From Paenibacillus uliginis N3/975 (GTDB lineage: Bacteria > Bacillota > Bacilli > Paenibacillales > Paenibacillaceae), in contig NZ_LT840184.1 in assembly GCF_900177425.1 (NCBI RefSeq), positions 6,388,086-6,452,085 of the forward strand: a stretch of 64,000 bases of DNA, given 5' to 3'. Below the pieces are notes generated by a model. It did not search any database. It was not told the DNA's origin and saw nothing but the letters and a program-made list of their open reading frames with translations. Position 1 is the stretch's first letter, and each line of letters opens with the position of its first letter. Both the position numbers and the translations under genes were made by a program. This document shows, one piece after another, positions 51,210 through 59,180 of this stretch.

Positions 51210-51950
51210 TTGATAGGTCGTAGCGGAAATCCGACACTCAACGACGAAACGTTTGAGAAGAGCAGACATTACAATGGCCAAGAGACGATGACGATCGGCG
51301 GAACGGTGAACAAATCGTTCATGCTGCTAGCGCTGCTCATAGGGGCGGCTGTCATATCTTGGGCTATGTTTTTTAATGGGTACGATGTATTCCCTTATAT
51401 GATCGGCGGTGCGATTGGCGGCTTGATTCTGGCGCTGATCATTAGCTTTAAGCCAACGGCAGCACCGTATTTGGCGCCGATCTATGCGATTTTGGAAGGT
51501 TTACTTCTTGGGGCTTTATCGGCTAATTACGAATCATTATATTATGGCATTACACTGCAGGCAGCTTTGCTGACGATGTGTGTATTCATGGGTATGCTGC
51601 TTGCCTACAAGACCGGCCTTATCAAGGCGAGTGAGGGCTTCAAGCGAGGTGTCATCGCAGCTACGGCAGGGATCGCACTTGTATATCTGCTTAGTTTCGT
51701 GCTCCGCTTGTTCGGTATGACGGTGCCGTATTTGCATGACAGCACCCCGATTGGGATCGGGATTTCGATTGTCATTGTCATTATTGCGGCTCTGAATTTC
51801 GTGTTGGACTTTAACTTTATCGAAGAGGGGGCCAAGCAGGGCGCACCGAAATATATGGAGTGGTACGGCTCCTTCGGTTTATTGGTCACTCTCGTATGGC
51901 TGTACATAGAGATCATCCGTCTGCTTGCGAAGCTGGCGAACCGGGATTAA
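51210..51950 (+). CDS. Bax inhibitor-1 / YccA-family membrane protein
   Basis: A 246-residue protein with seven membrane helices; TTG 51210 follows GGGGAGGC. The longer soluble N-terminus (SGNPTLNDETFEKSRHYNGQ) and the 'DP..YLAPIYAILEGLLLGALS' block are characteristic of the YccA/YetJ-like BI-1 group, whose best studied member (YetJ) is a pH-sensitive calcium leak channel. Loss of a C-terminal charged tail relative to animal BI-1 is normal for bacterial members. Monocistronic. Confidence 0.9.
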   Translation: MIGRSGNPTLNDETFEKSRHYNGQETMTIGGTVNKSFMLLALLIGAAVISWAMFFNGYDVFPYMIGGAIGGLILALIISFKPTAAPYLAPIYAILEGLLLGALSANYESLYYGITLQAALLTMCVFMGMLLAYKTGLIKASEGFKRGVIAATAGIALVYLLSFVLRLFGMTVPYLHDSTPIGIGISIVIVIIAALNFVLDFNFIEEGAKQGAPKYMEWYGSFGLLVTLVWLYIEIIRLLAKLANRD

Positions 51951-51970
51951 TTTAAAACATTGCACTTATA

Positions 51971-52006
51971 AAAAAAGCTGTCGAGTCTTTCTCGACAGCT
52001 TTTTTG
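51971..52006. terminator. Bidirectional terminator after the BI-1 gene
   Basis: AAAAAAGCTGTCGAG / CTCGACAGCTTTTT, 14-15-bp perfect stem. Confidence 0.9.
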
Positions 52007-52041
52007 TCCTCATTTTCGATACGAATAAATACACACCATTC

Positions 52042-52230
52042 TTAATCTGCTTCAGCACTTTGCTCCAGCCGATCTGGCTCTTCCAAGGCCGAGGCGGCAA
52101 GTGTTTTTTCAATCCGAGTATGTAACTGCTCTGTCTGCAGATCACTTTTGATCTCATGAATGGACATCAATACTTTCTCTACGATATCCCTATGTAAATC
52201 GCGGCTGTTTTTATAAAGCAAATAAAGCAT
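52042..52230 (-). CDS. Possible small helical protein, divergent from an XRE regulator
   Basis: A 62-residue frame (MLYLLYKNSRDLHRDIVEKV at its start), strongly helical and charged, ending in EQSAEAD. Its position, divergent from an XRE gene, mirrors the HEPN-like gene at 28200-28592. Against it: no proper ribosome binding site precedes ATG 52230; an internal ATG (MSIHEIKS, about 52164) is preceded by GAGAAAG. Not recognised as a family. Treat as a candidate. Confidence 0.4.
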   Translation of the reverse strand: MLYLLYKNSRDLHRDIVEKVLMSIHEIKSDLQTEQLHTRIEKTLAASALEEPDRLEQSAEAD

Positions 52231-52281
52231 AGTAGCAATAATCTCGTCGCATGTATAGATTGTTTTATTATGTAAATAAAC

Positions 52282-52293
52282 ATTTATAGTTTG
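52282..52293. promoter_or_regulatory. ATTTATAGTTTG element before the XRE gene
   Basis: Eleven of twelve bases are shared with the element at 28667-28678, and it lies 48 bp before the ATG (54 bp in the other case). Confidence 0.4.
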
Positions 52294-52340
52294 TTAAGTA
52301 TTTATCGCTTCTCTTTTAAGCTTGGAGTGAGGTGATATCG

Positions 52341-52655
52341 ATGAACGAAATTATTCGACGGCTGGGTAAGCGAATTCGTCAACTGCGAAAACAACAGGGG
52401 ATTAGCCAGGACACGCTTGGAGAGCGTTCCGGATTACATAACAACTATATAGGTCAAGTAGAACGTGGCGAGAAGAATGTAACAATAGATAGTCTGTCCA
52501 AGATTGCGGCCGGCTTGGATGTTTCCATGGAAGAGTTGTTCCGCTACATTGACCCGATGAAACAGCCGGAAAATAGGACAAATCAACGAACTGTTGTCCT
52601 CCCGGTCTACCGAAGATCAAACCATGATCTTAAGCGTAATGAAGCGCATTTTTGA
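52341..52655 (+). CDS. XRE-family regulator (paralogue of the one at 28732)
   Basis: A 104-residue DNA-binding protein from ATG 52341 behind GAGGTGAT. HTH RIRQLRKQQGISQDTLGERS and NYIGQVERGEKNVTIDSLSK is nearly superimposable on the protein at 28732 (both share YIGQ-ERGEKNV). The C-terminus is different and basic (NDLKRNEAHF-like end). It lies divergent from the small frame at 52042-52230. Confidence 0.87.
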   Translation: MNEIIRRLGKRIRQLRKQQGISQDTLGERSGLHNNYIGQVERGEKNVTIDSLSKIAAGLDVSMEELFRYIDPMKQPENRTNQRTVVLPVYRRSNHDLKRNEAHF

Positions 52656-52679
52656 ATGGGAAGAAAGTAAACACAAAGG

Positions 52680-52706
52680 GCCTCAGTCATGACGACTCAG
52701 GCTCCT
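52680..52706. terminator. Imperfect hairpin between converging genes
   Basis: GCCTCAGTC-ATGAC-GACTCAGGC-like stem with one mismatch; CCTTTGTGTTT follows on the minus strand. Weak terminator for the glycosyltransferase operon. Confidence 0.45.
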
Positions 52707-52750
52707 TACAGTCTATCCGGTTTTGCTTGCCAAGCCAGACTAACCTTCCT

Positions 52751-53470
52751 TTACCCCCGGCTCACAAACCTCCTGATATTGCCCGCTTTCACTACTTTAA
52801 CTCCCCTTGCCAAAAGATCATTATCGCTTACGATCCAGGTATGATCTGTGGAATTTTTCCTGCGGATGGCAGCAAAATGGCGTGGATTACCCGCATAAAT
52901 CTTAAATCCTCTAGCCAGGCTGTTCGAGCAGAATTTTACGCATTCGCCCCGAGTTTGATTGGGGAAGTGGACTTTGCTGAATACGCGCTTTTTTACGAGA
53001 AGGGTTGCTCCTTGGACCATGGAAACATATTGATCAGCCTTTTGATAGTAACGGTGCAGGAGCAATTTTTTACCACTCAGGTACATATAGTGGGCTCGTT
53101 TGCCTACGATATCGGCATGGGTCTTCGCCATGAGCCGCATGCTATCCGTTAAATAATCGGGAGCATAATAATCGTCATCGTCGAACTTGGCAATGTAGCT
53201 ATACTTGGATAATTGAACTCCATAATTGAGGCAGCTGCCGAGTGATGCATGATCCGGTAAGCTGAATATTCTTACGTTCTTATAGAATTTGGCCGCCTGA
53301 ATATATTCGCTGATCTTAAGGCTGTCGTTGTTTAAGATGACGATAAGCTCTTTATTCGTATAATTTTGTCTGTTGTAATTGTGAAAAAGGGTCTCCATAC
53401 AGTACCGCCGCTTGGTGCAAGTAATGATAGAAACAGCCTGCTGACCTCGATAAATACCCCGTCCCGCCAT
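52751..53470 (-). CDS. GT2-like glycosyltransferase, probably lacking the catalytic ED motif
   Basis: About 239 residues from ATG 53470 (GTG 53479 overlapping the previous stop is also possible). GT-A fold of family GT2: VSIITCTKRR at the start of strand 1, the metal-binding run KFDDDDYYAPDYL, and the acceptor part. Compared with the upstream paralogue, the segment that should hold the catalytic base reads GECVKFCSNSLARG instead of GEDDLFCLRSRRKG: the ED is lost. The two genes overlap end to end (stop to start). It may be a non-catalytic partner or use another base. Acceptor unknown; such pairs are seen in spore-surface or exopolysaccharide decoration. Confidence 0.8.
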   Translation of the reverse strand: MAGRGIYRGQQAVSIITCTKRRYCMETLFHNYNRQNYTNKELIVILNNDSLKISEYIQAAKFYKNVRIFSLPDHASLGSCLNYGVQLSKYSYIAKFDDDDYYAPDYLTDSMRLMAKTHADIVGKRAHYMYLSGKKLLLHRYYQKADQYVSMVQGATLLVKKRVFSKVHFPNQTRGECVKFCSNSLARGFKIYAGNPRHFAAIRRKNSTDHTWIVSDNDLLARGVKVVKAGNIRRFVSRG

Positions 53471-53471
53471 G

Positions 53472-54206
53472 TTAATCACCCGTTGGCTTTCTTTGTACGA
53501 ATTTCTTGTAGTTCTTTACATTCGGGATGACTTTATGGTGCGCAAGCAGTTCTTGATCGCTGATGATCCAGGTATGGCCCGATGAGTTTTTTCTCCGAAT
53601 GGCGACAAAATTGTATTTTCCTCCGGAATAAACCTTGTACCCCTTCCTTCTGCTTCTTAGGCAAAACAGGTCATCTTCCCCAACGTTTTGATTAGGAAAC
53701 CGAACCTTGTTGAACACTCCCCGTTTAAAGACCAACGTAGCGCCTGGCAGTCTGGCGGCAGGTCGAAACTCTTCGTGTGGGAAACGGAGGATGAGTTTTT
53801 TGGACCCACGTAAATACATATAATGGCTCCGCTTTCCTAAGACATCGGCATGGGTTCTTTGAATTGCCTGCAAGCTATCCTTCAAATAATAGGGAGAGTA
53901 ATAGTCGTCATCATCAAACTTAGCGATGTAGCTGTACTTCGTCTTCTTGCCGGCATAGTTCAAACAAGCGCCGAGAGAGTAATGCTCCGGGACGCGGAAG
54001 ACTTGTATGTTTCGATGTTTTTTGGCTAAGCGTTTATAAGGCGCAAGAGGTATTTTATTGTCGTTGACTACAATGATGAGCTCTTTCTTGGCATGGTGCT
54101 GCCTGATGTAATTAGCAAACAGGTTTCCTATATAACCCTGTCGATTCGTGCAGGTAATAATGGAAACTCCGTGCTGCTTCATAGTGTTTCTTGGGCCGGC
54201 TTCCAT
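53472..54206 (-). CDS. GT2 glycosyltransferase
   Basis: A 244-residue enzyme; ATG 54206 is chosen for AAAGGGAG in front. Strand 1 motif VSIITCTNRQ, nucleotide/metal site KFDDDDYYSPYYL (four consecutive aspartates), catalytic-base motif VGEDDLFCLRSRRKG, and the C-terminal AIRRKNSSGHTWIISDQELL shared by both paralogues. No membrane helix or signal peptide, so it acts in the cytoplasm. About half of its residues are identical to those of the next gene, so the pair arose by tandem duplication. Confidence 0.87.
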   Translation of the reverse strand: MEAGPRNTMKQHGVSIITCTNRQGYIGNLFANYIRQHHAKKELIIVVNDNKIPLAPYKRLAKKHRNIQVFRVPEHYSLGACLNYAGKKTKYSYIAKFDDDDYYSPYYLKDSLQAIQRTHADVLGKRSHYMYLRGSKKLILRFPHEEFRPAARLPGATLVFKRGVFNKVRFPNQNVGEDDLFCLRSRRKGYKVYSGGKYNFVAIRRKNSSGHTWIISDQELLAHHKVIPNVKNYKKFVQRKPTGD

Positions 54207-54357
54207 TACATCACTCCCTTTACCCGTAAATTCCATCCTATCTCACTCTAAAATATGAAAATGAAAAATAAGAGGAACGGCATATCTACCAATCCAATAA
54301 CGAAAAAAACAAACCCTGAAAAAGACAGAGTTTATCGATTGATTAAGGCAGGCAAAA

Positions 54358-54394
54358 CAATCACTATCTACGTTATCAAAGTCGGTAGTGATTG
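54358..54394 (-). terminator. Terminator of the minus-strand LysR gene
   Basis: CAATCACTA...TAGTGATTG hairpin, followed on the minus strand by TTTTGCCTG. Confidence 0.7.
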
Positions 54395-54406
54395 AAATGC
54401 CGGATT

Positions 54407-55282
54407 TTATCGAATCGTATCCAAAAATGATTTCATCTGCGAGGATAACCAACGGTCCCGGTGATAGCAGGCATAAACGGATCGGCGGGGGAACGAGCCG
54501 GGTAAAGGAAGCAATGCGAGTAGCCCTCGTTCCACTTCGTCGGCAACCGACATACGGGAGATGAAAGAGATGCCTTCACCAAGCATGACGGCTCGCTTAA
54601 TGGCCTCAAGCGAATCCAGCTCCATTCCGATCCGAAGCTGCAGGCCGTAAGTTGTCGCCCATTGCTCTGTCATTTGGCGAGTCGTGGACTCGGTTCCGTG
54701 ATATATAAAACGCTCTGCGGCAATCGCTTGCGGGTTAATGGCGGGCTGATCCGCCAAAGGGTGGTTGGTTGGCAGGACGATCCCGAGTTCATCGTCGCAC
54801 ACGGTGATCTGGTGGAGCATGGGGTCCTCAAAGGGCTGTGAGGAGATGAAGCCGATATCGATACTGTGATCAAGCAGCAAACTTCGAATGGCAGGCGCCG
54901 GTTTTATGAACATGCGGAACGTAATGCCGGGATACGTCTCGGAGAAGCGGCTCATCAGGTCAGGCAGAATGTAAGTACCAGGCACGTAGCTGGCTCCGAT
55001 CGTCAACGTTCCCTTATTCATTTCGCGATATTCCTGCACGATACGGTGCGCTTCCTGAGTGAGCGCCTGGATTTTCGTCGCATAGTGAAGCAGCGCGGTT
55101 CCGGCATCTGTCAATAGCACTTTCCCCGTTCGCATCTCAAAGAGCTGCACGCCAAACTCCTTCTCCAAGCTTTTCATATGAAACGTAATCGTAGGTTGAC
55201 TTACGCCCATGGCATCCGCAACCGCCGTAACCTTCTTATGTTTAGCGATCTGCACAATGACTTCCAGCTTTACTAAATTCAT
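54407..55282 (-). CDS. LysR-family regulator of the ABC-MBL-CYTH operon
   Basis: A 291-residue regulator from ATG 55282 behind GGGGAGGAA. HTH at 1-60 (VTAVADAMGVSQPTITFHMKSLEKEFGVQLF), effector domain with TLTIGASYVPGTYILPDLM. In type it resembles CysL/YwfK and other LysR proteins that activate anion-related operons. It is divergent from the ABC operon and the region between holds a perfect inverted repeat. Confidence 0.9.
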   Translation of the reverse strand: MNLVKLEVIVQIAKHKKVTAVADAMGVSQPTITFHMKSLEKEFGVQLFEMRTGKVLLTDAGTALLHYATKIQALTQEAHRIVQEYREMNKGTLTIGASYVPGTYILPDLMSRFSETYPGITFRMFIKPAPAIRSLLLDHSIDIGFISSQPFEDPMLHQITVCDDELGIVLPTNHPLADQPAINPQAIAAERFIYHGTESTTRQMTEQWATTYGLQLRIGMELDSLEAIKRAVMLGEGISFISRMSVADEVERGLLALLPLPGSFPRRSVYACYHRDRWLSSQMKSFLDTIR

Positions 55283-55306
55283 AATCGATTCCTCCCCGCC
55301 CCTATT

Positions 55307-55321
55307 ATAGATAAAATCTAT
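55307..55321. promoter_or_regulatory. LysR box ATAGAT-AAA-ATCTAT in the divergent region
   Basis: Perfect 6-3-6 inverted repeat 25 bp above the LysR start codon; a partial second half-site (TAATAGATG) follows at 55328-55336, and another inverted repeat TTGAT-ATAA-ATCAA lies at 55382-55395. Confidence 0.65.
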
Positions 55322-55434
55322 GGGAACTAATAGATGCTAATATAATATATTACACCTGTCTTACAATGGCCTAATATAACGTTGATATAAATCAATTATC
55401 CTAAGGACAGGTTGATCGATAGAAAGGGAAAGCC

Positions 55435-56421
55435 ATGAATATAACACTTGAGCAATTGTCCAAATCGTTCGCCGGAACAAAGGCGCTGCATCCGCTTGAT
55501 TTGCAAATCCGTTCAGGAGAGTTTACAGCGCTGCTCGGCCCGTCGGGTTGCGGCAAAACGACATTGCTGCGGCTGATTGCAGGATTGGAAACGCCGGATC
55601 ACGGAGAGATTCTAATGGGCGAAGAGTGCGTTTTCTCCTCGAAGCGGAGAATCTTCAAGCCCGTTCATAAGCGGGGACTCGGCATGGTGTTTCAGGATTT
55701 TGCATTATGGCCTCATATGACGGTGTTCGAGAATGTGGCCTTCGGACTTCGGGCTATGAAAGCTACAGGAGAGCTGCGGGAGCGCGTACTGGAGGCGATC
55801 CGTGCGGTACGTCTACAAGGGTTTGAAGACCGTTATCCGGGCCAGCTGTCCGGCGGACAGCAGCAGCGCGTTGCATTTGCCAGGGCCATCGCGATCCGGC
55901 CCCGCGTCATTCTGTTCGACGAGCCGCTCAGTGCACTCGATGCCATGCTTCGGGACGAAATGCGCGAAGAACTTACTGGCCTCGTTCGTTCTATCGGGCT
56001 GACCGCCGTGTACGTCACGCACGATCAGACGGAGGCGATGGCGATGTCCGATCAGATTATCGTTATGCAGCAAGGGCGCGTGATGCAGAAAGGGACGCCC
56101 GAGGACATCTATCATCGTCCGGCGGTTCCTTATGTTGCCCGATTCGTAGGCAAGTCGAATTGGCTCCAGGCCGATTGCGCCATGGTGCGCCCCGAACATG
56201 TCCAATGGGCGGGGGCTTCGGACAGCCTATCCCGGAATGCGGTAATCTGCGGTGTCAGTTATGTCGGTGAGCGGTATGAGATGCAATTGGAGCTTGAAGA
56301 TGCCTCAGTGTGGACGGTGTATCATTCGGAACGGATGAAGATTGGGGAGCGTGTAACCGTCTACGTATCCCCGAAGCATGTGCATTCTTTCCACAATGAC
56401 AAGGAGGAAGAAAAACGATGA
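55435..56421 (+). CDS. ABC importer ATPase (FbpC/PotA-like)
   Basis: A 328-residue cytoplasmic ATPase. Walker A GPSGCGKTT, signature LSGGQQQRVAF, Walker B VILFDEPLSALD, switch HDQTEAMA, and a C-terminal TOBE-like tail (about 240-328). Belongs to the CUT1/Fe-spermidine-sulfate-phosphonate group of import ATPases. The stop overlaps the start of the binding-protein gene (ATGA), first link of a five-gene operon. The ligand is set by the binding protein, not by this subunit. Confidence 0.92.
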   Translation: MNITLEQLSKSFAGTKALHPLDLQIRSGEFTALLGPSGCGKTTLLRLIAGLETPDHGEILMGEECVFSSKRRIFKPVHKRGLGMVFQDFALWPHMTVFENVAFGLRAMKATGELRERVLEAIRAVRLQGFEDRYPGQLSGGQQQRVAFARAIAIRPRVILFDEPLSALDAMLRDEMREELTGLVRSIGLTAVYVTHDQTEAMAMSDQIIVMQQGRVMQKGTPEDIYHRPAVPYVARFVGKSNWLQADCAMVRPEHVQWAGASDSLSRNAVICGVSYVGERYEMQLELEDASVWTVYHSERMKIGERVTVYVSPKHVHSFHNDKEEEKR

Positions 56422-57494
56422 AATTTCAGAAAATGTATGTTCGCTTTGCGGGTTTTGCCGCGGCCTGGATGCTGGTGATGGGGCTGTTAACCGCTTGTGG
56501 AGGCGGAGCCCAAGGAGGAGCGCAAGCAGGAGGGAATTCTGCCGAACCCGCCAAGGAGCAGCCAGAATCGAAGGTGGCGACAGCGAGCGGTAAGGTTGTT
56601 GTTTATACAGCGGGTCCCGCAGGACTTGCGGACAACATCCTTGCGGGTTTCGAAGCGAAGACCGGCCTGAAGGTGGAGCAGTTCCAGGGGACGACTGGCA
56701 AGGTATTGGCTCGGCTGGAAGCGGAGAAGAGCAATCCGGTTGCGGATGTCGTTGTGCTTGCTTCCTGGCCGTCTGGAATGTCGATGAAGAACGACGGTTG
56801 GACGCAGAGCTATCCTGACGCCGAGAATGCCGATAAGCTTCAAGAGTCTTGGGTCGACAAGGACCGTCACTTGTTCGGTTATAGCGCATCTGCGCTCGGA
56901 ATTACATATAACACCGACTTAGTGAAAACTACGCCGAAGGATTGGGCTGATTTCAGCAAACCGGAGTGGAAGGGCACGGTAAATATCCCCGATCCGTCAT
57001 TGTCCGGATCAGCGCTTGATTTCATTTCCGGTTACCTGAATGAGCAGGGTGAGGGAGGCTGGACGTTGTTTGAAGCACTGAAGGCTAACGGCATCGCCAT
57101 GGCTGGAGCGAACCAGGAGGCGCTTGATCCCGTGGTGACGGGAGCCAAGAGCGCGGTCATGGCCGGCGTAGACTATATGGCCTACAGCGCAAAAGCGAAG
57201 GGTGAGCCAGTAGACATCGTGTACCCGGAGAGCGGGACCGTGATGAATCCGCGTCCGGCGATGATTTTGAAGGATTCACCGAATGTGGAGAATGCCAGAC
57301 TGTTCATCGACTACTTGCTGTCCGACGAAGCACAAGGTCTCGTAGCGAATGCCTATCTGCTCCCGGGCCGCGTCGACATCCAGGCGAAGGATCGCGCTCA
57401 AGTGGCGGACATTAAGCTGCTGAAGTACGACTGGAACTGGATGATGGAGCAGGGAGAAGACATTACCAACAAGTTTTTAGGCATCTTTAAATAA
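56418..57494 (+). CDS. Lipoprotein substrate-binding protein (FbpA/PhnS-like fold) of the importer
   Basis: A 358-residue extracytoplasmic lipoprotein (lipobox LTAC-GGG). The mature part is of the iron(III)/2-aminoethylphosphonate/thiamine group (VVVYTAGPAGLADNILAGFE; TGKVLARLEAEKSNPVADVV; the C-terminal LLSDEAQGLVANAYLLPGR). Iron-binding FbpA proteins use a pair of adjacent tyrosines near the C-terminus; I see LLKYDWNWM rather than YY there, so Fe(III) bound through tyrosines is unlikely, and phosphonate- or phosphate-ester-type ligands are more consistent. That last step is inference. Confidence 0.88.
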   Translation: MKFQKMYVRFAGFAAAWMLVMGLLTACGGGAQGGAQAGGNSAEPAKEQPESKVATASGKVVVYTAGPAGLADNILAGFEAKTGLKVEQFQGTTGKVLARLEAEKSNPVADVVVLASWPSGMSMKNDGWTQSYPDAENADKLQESWVDKDRHLFGYSASALGITYNTDLVKTTPKDWADFSKPEWKGTVNIPDPSLSGSALDFISGYLNEQGEGGWTLFEALKANGIAMAGANQEALDPVVTGAKSAVMAGVDYMAYSAKAKGEPVDIVYPESGTVMNPRPAMILKDSPNVENARLFIDYLLSDEAQGLVANAYLLPGRVDIQAKDRAQVADIKLLKYDWNWMMEQGEDITNKFLGIFK

Positions 57495-57499
57495 CGGAC

Positions 57500-59176
57500 G
57501 TGATGACTCAGATGCTGCGATTCGCAAACCGCTTGTTCCATCAAAAGGGAGTGGCCTTAGCGATTATTCTTCTCTTGGCGGCCATCGGCCTCCCCCTTTT
57601 CCTGGTTCTGCTCAAAAGTTTTTTTCCTGACGATCATTTCGACGTATGGGCGCCACTGAACGTGATCCTTGACACCGACTTGCGCGGCGTACTTTTTAAT
57701 TCGCTTTGGATGGGCTTTTGGGTGGTGGCGGGTGCTACGGCACTTGCCTTTCCTATGGCCTTCCTTTCGGTGAAAACAAGTATCGGACAGAAAAAATGGC
57801 TTGACATCATTCTTATTGTTCCGTTCATGACGCCGCCATATATCGGTTCGATGGGCTGGATTTTGTTTATGGAGAAGCGTGGGTTTCTGGAGCAGATGGT
57901 TCCGGCTGCGCAGGCGGTGACGCCTTATTTTTTCAGCCTGTTCGGGATGGTCGCTATCATGAGCCTGCACCTGTTTCCGTTTCTCTATCTGATCCTGCGC
58001 AATGCGTTAATGCGGATCGGGGCAGGGTATGAGGAGGCTGGCGCGGTTCATGGGGCGCCGTTTCTCTATCGTCTGCGCCGCATCGTCCTTCCGCTGCTGC
58101 TCGGCAGTTATGCCATGGGGGCGCTGCTCGTATTCGTGAAGACCATTGCGGAATTCGGAACGCCGGCCACCTTCGGAAGGAAGATAGGGTATTATGTGCT
58201 GACCACCGAGATTCACCGATACACCTCAAGCTGGCCCATCGATTTCGGCAAGGCAACAGCTTTATCGTCGGTGCTGCTAACGACTTGCTTGGTATTCTGG
58301 TATATGCAGAGCGTGATCACACGAAGATTTCAGTACCAAACCTTGGGGGGAAAAGGAAGCCGCGCGGCAGCGCGGCCCACGTCCAGGTGGCGCCTCGCTC
58401 TAGCGTGGGGATACGTTGCTGTGCTGCTCGGCCTCTCCATAGGGGTTCCCTATTTCTCCATCATCGTTGCATCCTTCCAGAAGCTGAGAGGAGACGGCCT
58501 GTCATGGGACAATTTCACATTGTCTCATTACCAAACGCTGCTCGGCTTTGGCTCAACAGGTTTGGAATCGTTACTTAACAGCTTGGGACTCGCATTGGTG
58601 TCTGCAACGATCGCGGTATTGCTGGGGACGTTCCTGGCGCTGAAAATTGGGAGTGCTGCGACAAGACCGCAGCGTGTTGTCGATCTGTTTAGCCTGCTTC
58701 CCAATACCGTGCCGGGGATCGTAACGGTCGTTGGGCTGATCCTGCTCTGGAACGCGCCGTGGATGCCGATTCCGCTGTATAACACCTACGGTATGGTGGT
58801 CCTGACCTATGTCGTCTTCTTTCTTCCGTACAGTGTACAGTACATTAAGTCGAGCTTGAGTCAGATCGACCAAACGCTGCTGCAAGCGGGGCGAGTGTTT
58901 GGGGCAGGATCCTGGTACACTTTTCGAAGAATTTTGCTGCCGCTACTTGTGCCGGGCATCTTAGCGGGATGGATGATGACCTTTACGATTTCCATTCGCG
59001 AATTGGTCGCGTCTCTGATGATACTGCCGCCATCGATGCAGGTATCGGCAACTTATATATTTTCGCAGTTTGAGCAAGGGGATGTATCGCTGGGCATGGC
59101 GATGGCGGTCGTGTCCGTCGGTTTGACGACAATTGTCCTGGCCATCATGAATTATATCAACGCAGACAGGAAGTGA
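57500..59176 (+). CDS. Fused double permease of the importer (FbpB/PhnU-type)
   Basis: A 558-residue membrane protein with about twelve helices, built from two permease halves each with its own EAA loop (EEAGAVHGAPFLYRLRRIVLPLLLG near 175 and QAGRVFGAGSWYTFRRILLPLLVPG near 465). Fused permeases of this kind are the rule in FbpB and related Fe/AEP/thiamine importers. Start GTG 57500 or ATG 57503, five bases after the previous stop. It completes a full ABC importer with its own ATPase, unlike the two sugar loci in this window. Confidence 0.91.
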   Translation: MMTQMLRFANRLFHQKGVALAIILLLAAIGLPLFLVLLKSFFPDDHFDVWAPLNVILDTDLRGVLFNSLWMGFWVVAGATALAFPMAFLSVKTSIGQKKWLDIILIVPFMTPPYIGSMGWILFMEKRGFLEQMVPAAQAVTPYFFSLFGMVAIMSLHLFPFLYLILRNALMRIGAGYEEAGAVHGAPFLYRLRRIVLPLLLGSYAMGALLVFVKTIAEFGTPATFGRKIGYYVLTTEIHRYTSSWPIDFGKATALSSVLLTTCLVFWYMQSVITRRFQYQTLGGKGSRAAARPTSRWRLALAWGYVAVLLGLSIGVPYFSIIVASFQKLRGDGLSWDNFTLSHYQTLLGFGSTGLESLLNSLGLALVSATIAVLLGTFLALKIGSAATRPQRVVDLFSLLPNTVPGIVTVVGLILLWNAPWMPIPLYNTYGMVVLTYVVFFLPYSVQYIKSSLSQIDQTLLQAGRVFGAGSWYTFRRILLPLLVPGILAGWMMTFTISIRELVASLMILPPSMQVSATYIFSQFEQGDVSLGMAMAVVSVGLTTIVLAIMNYINADRK

Positions 59177-59180
59177 TGGA

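Noticed and set aside
54243..54452. 69-residue frame at the end of the LysR gene
   Set aside because: Overlaps the LysR 3' end in another frame and covers the terminator; no ribosome binding site.
55320..55434. Fur box before the FbpA-like importer
   Set aside because: I looked for GATAATGATAATCATTATC-like sequence and found only the LysR-type inverted repeats, so iron control is not supported.
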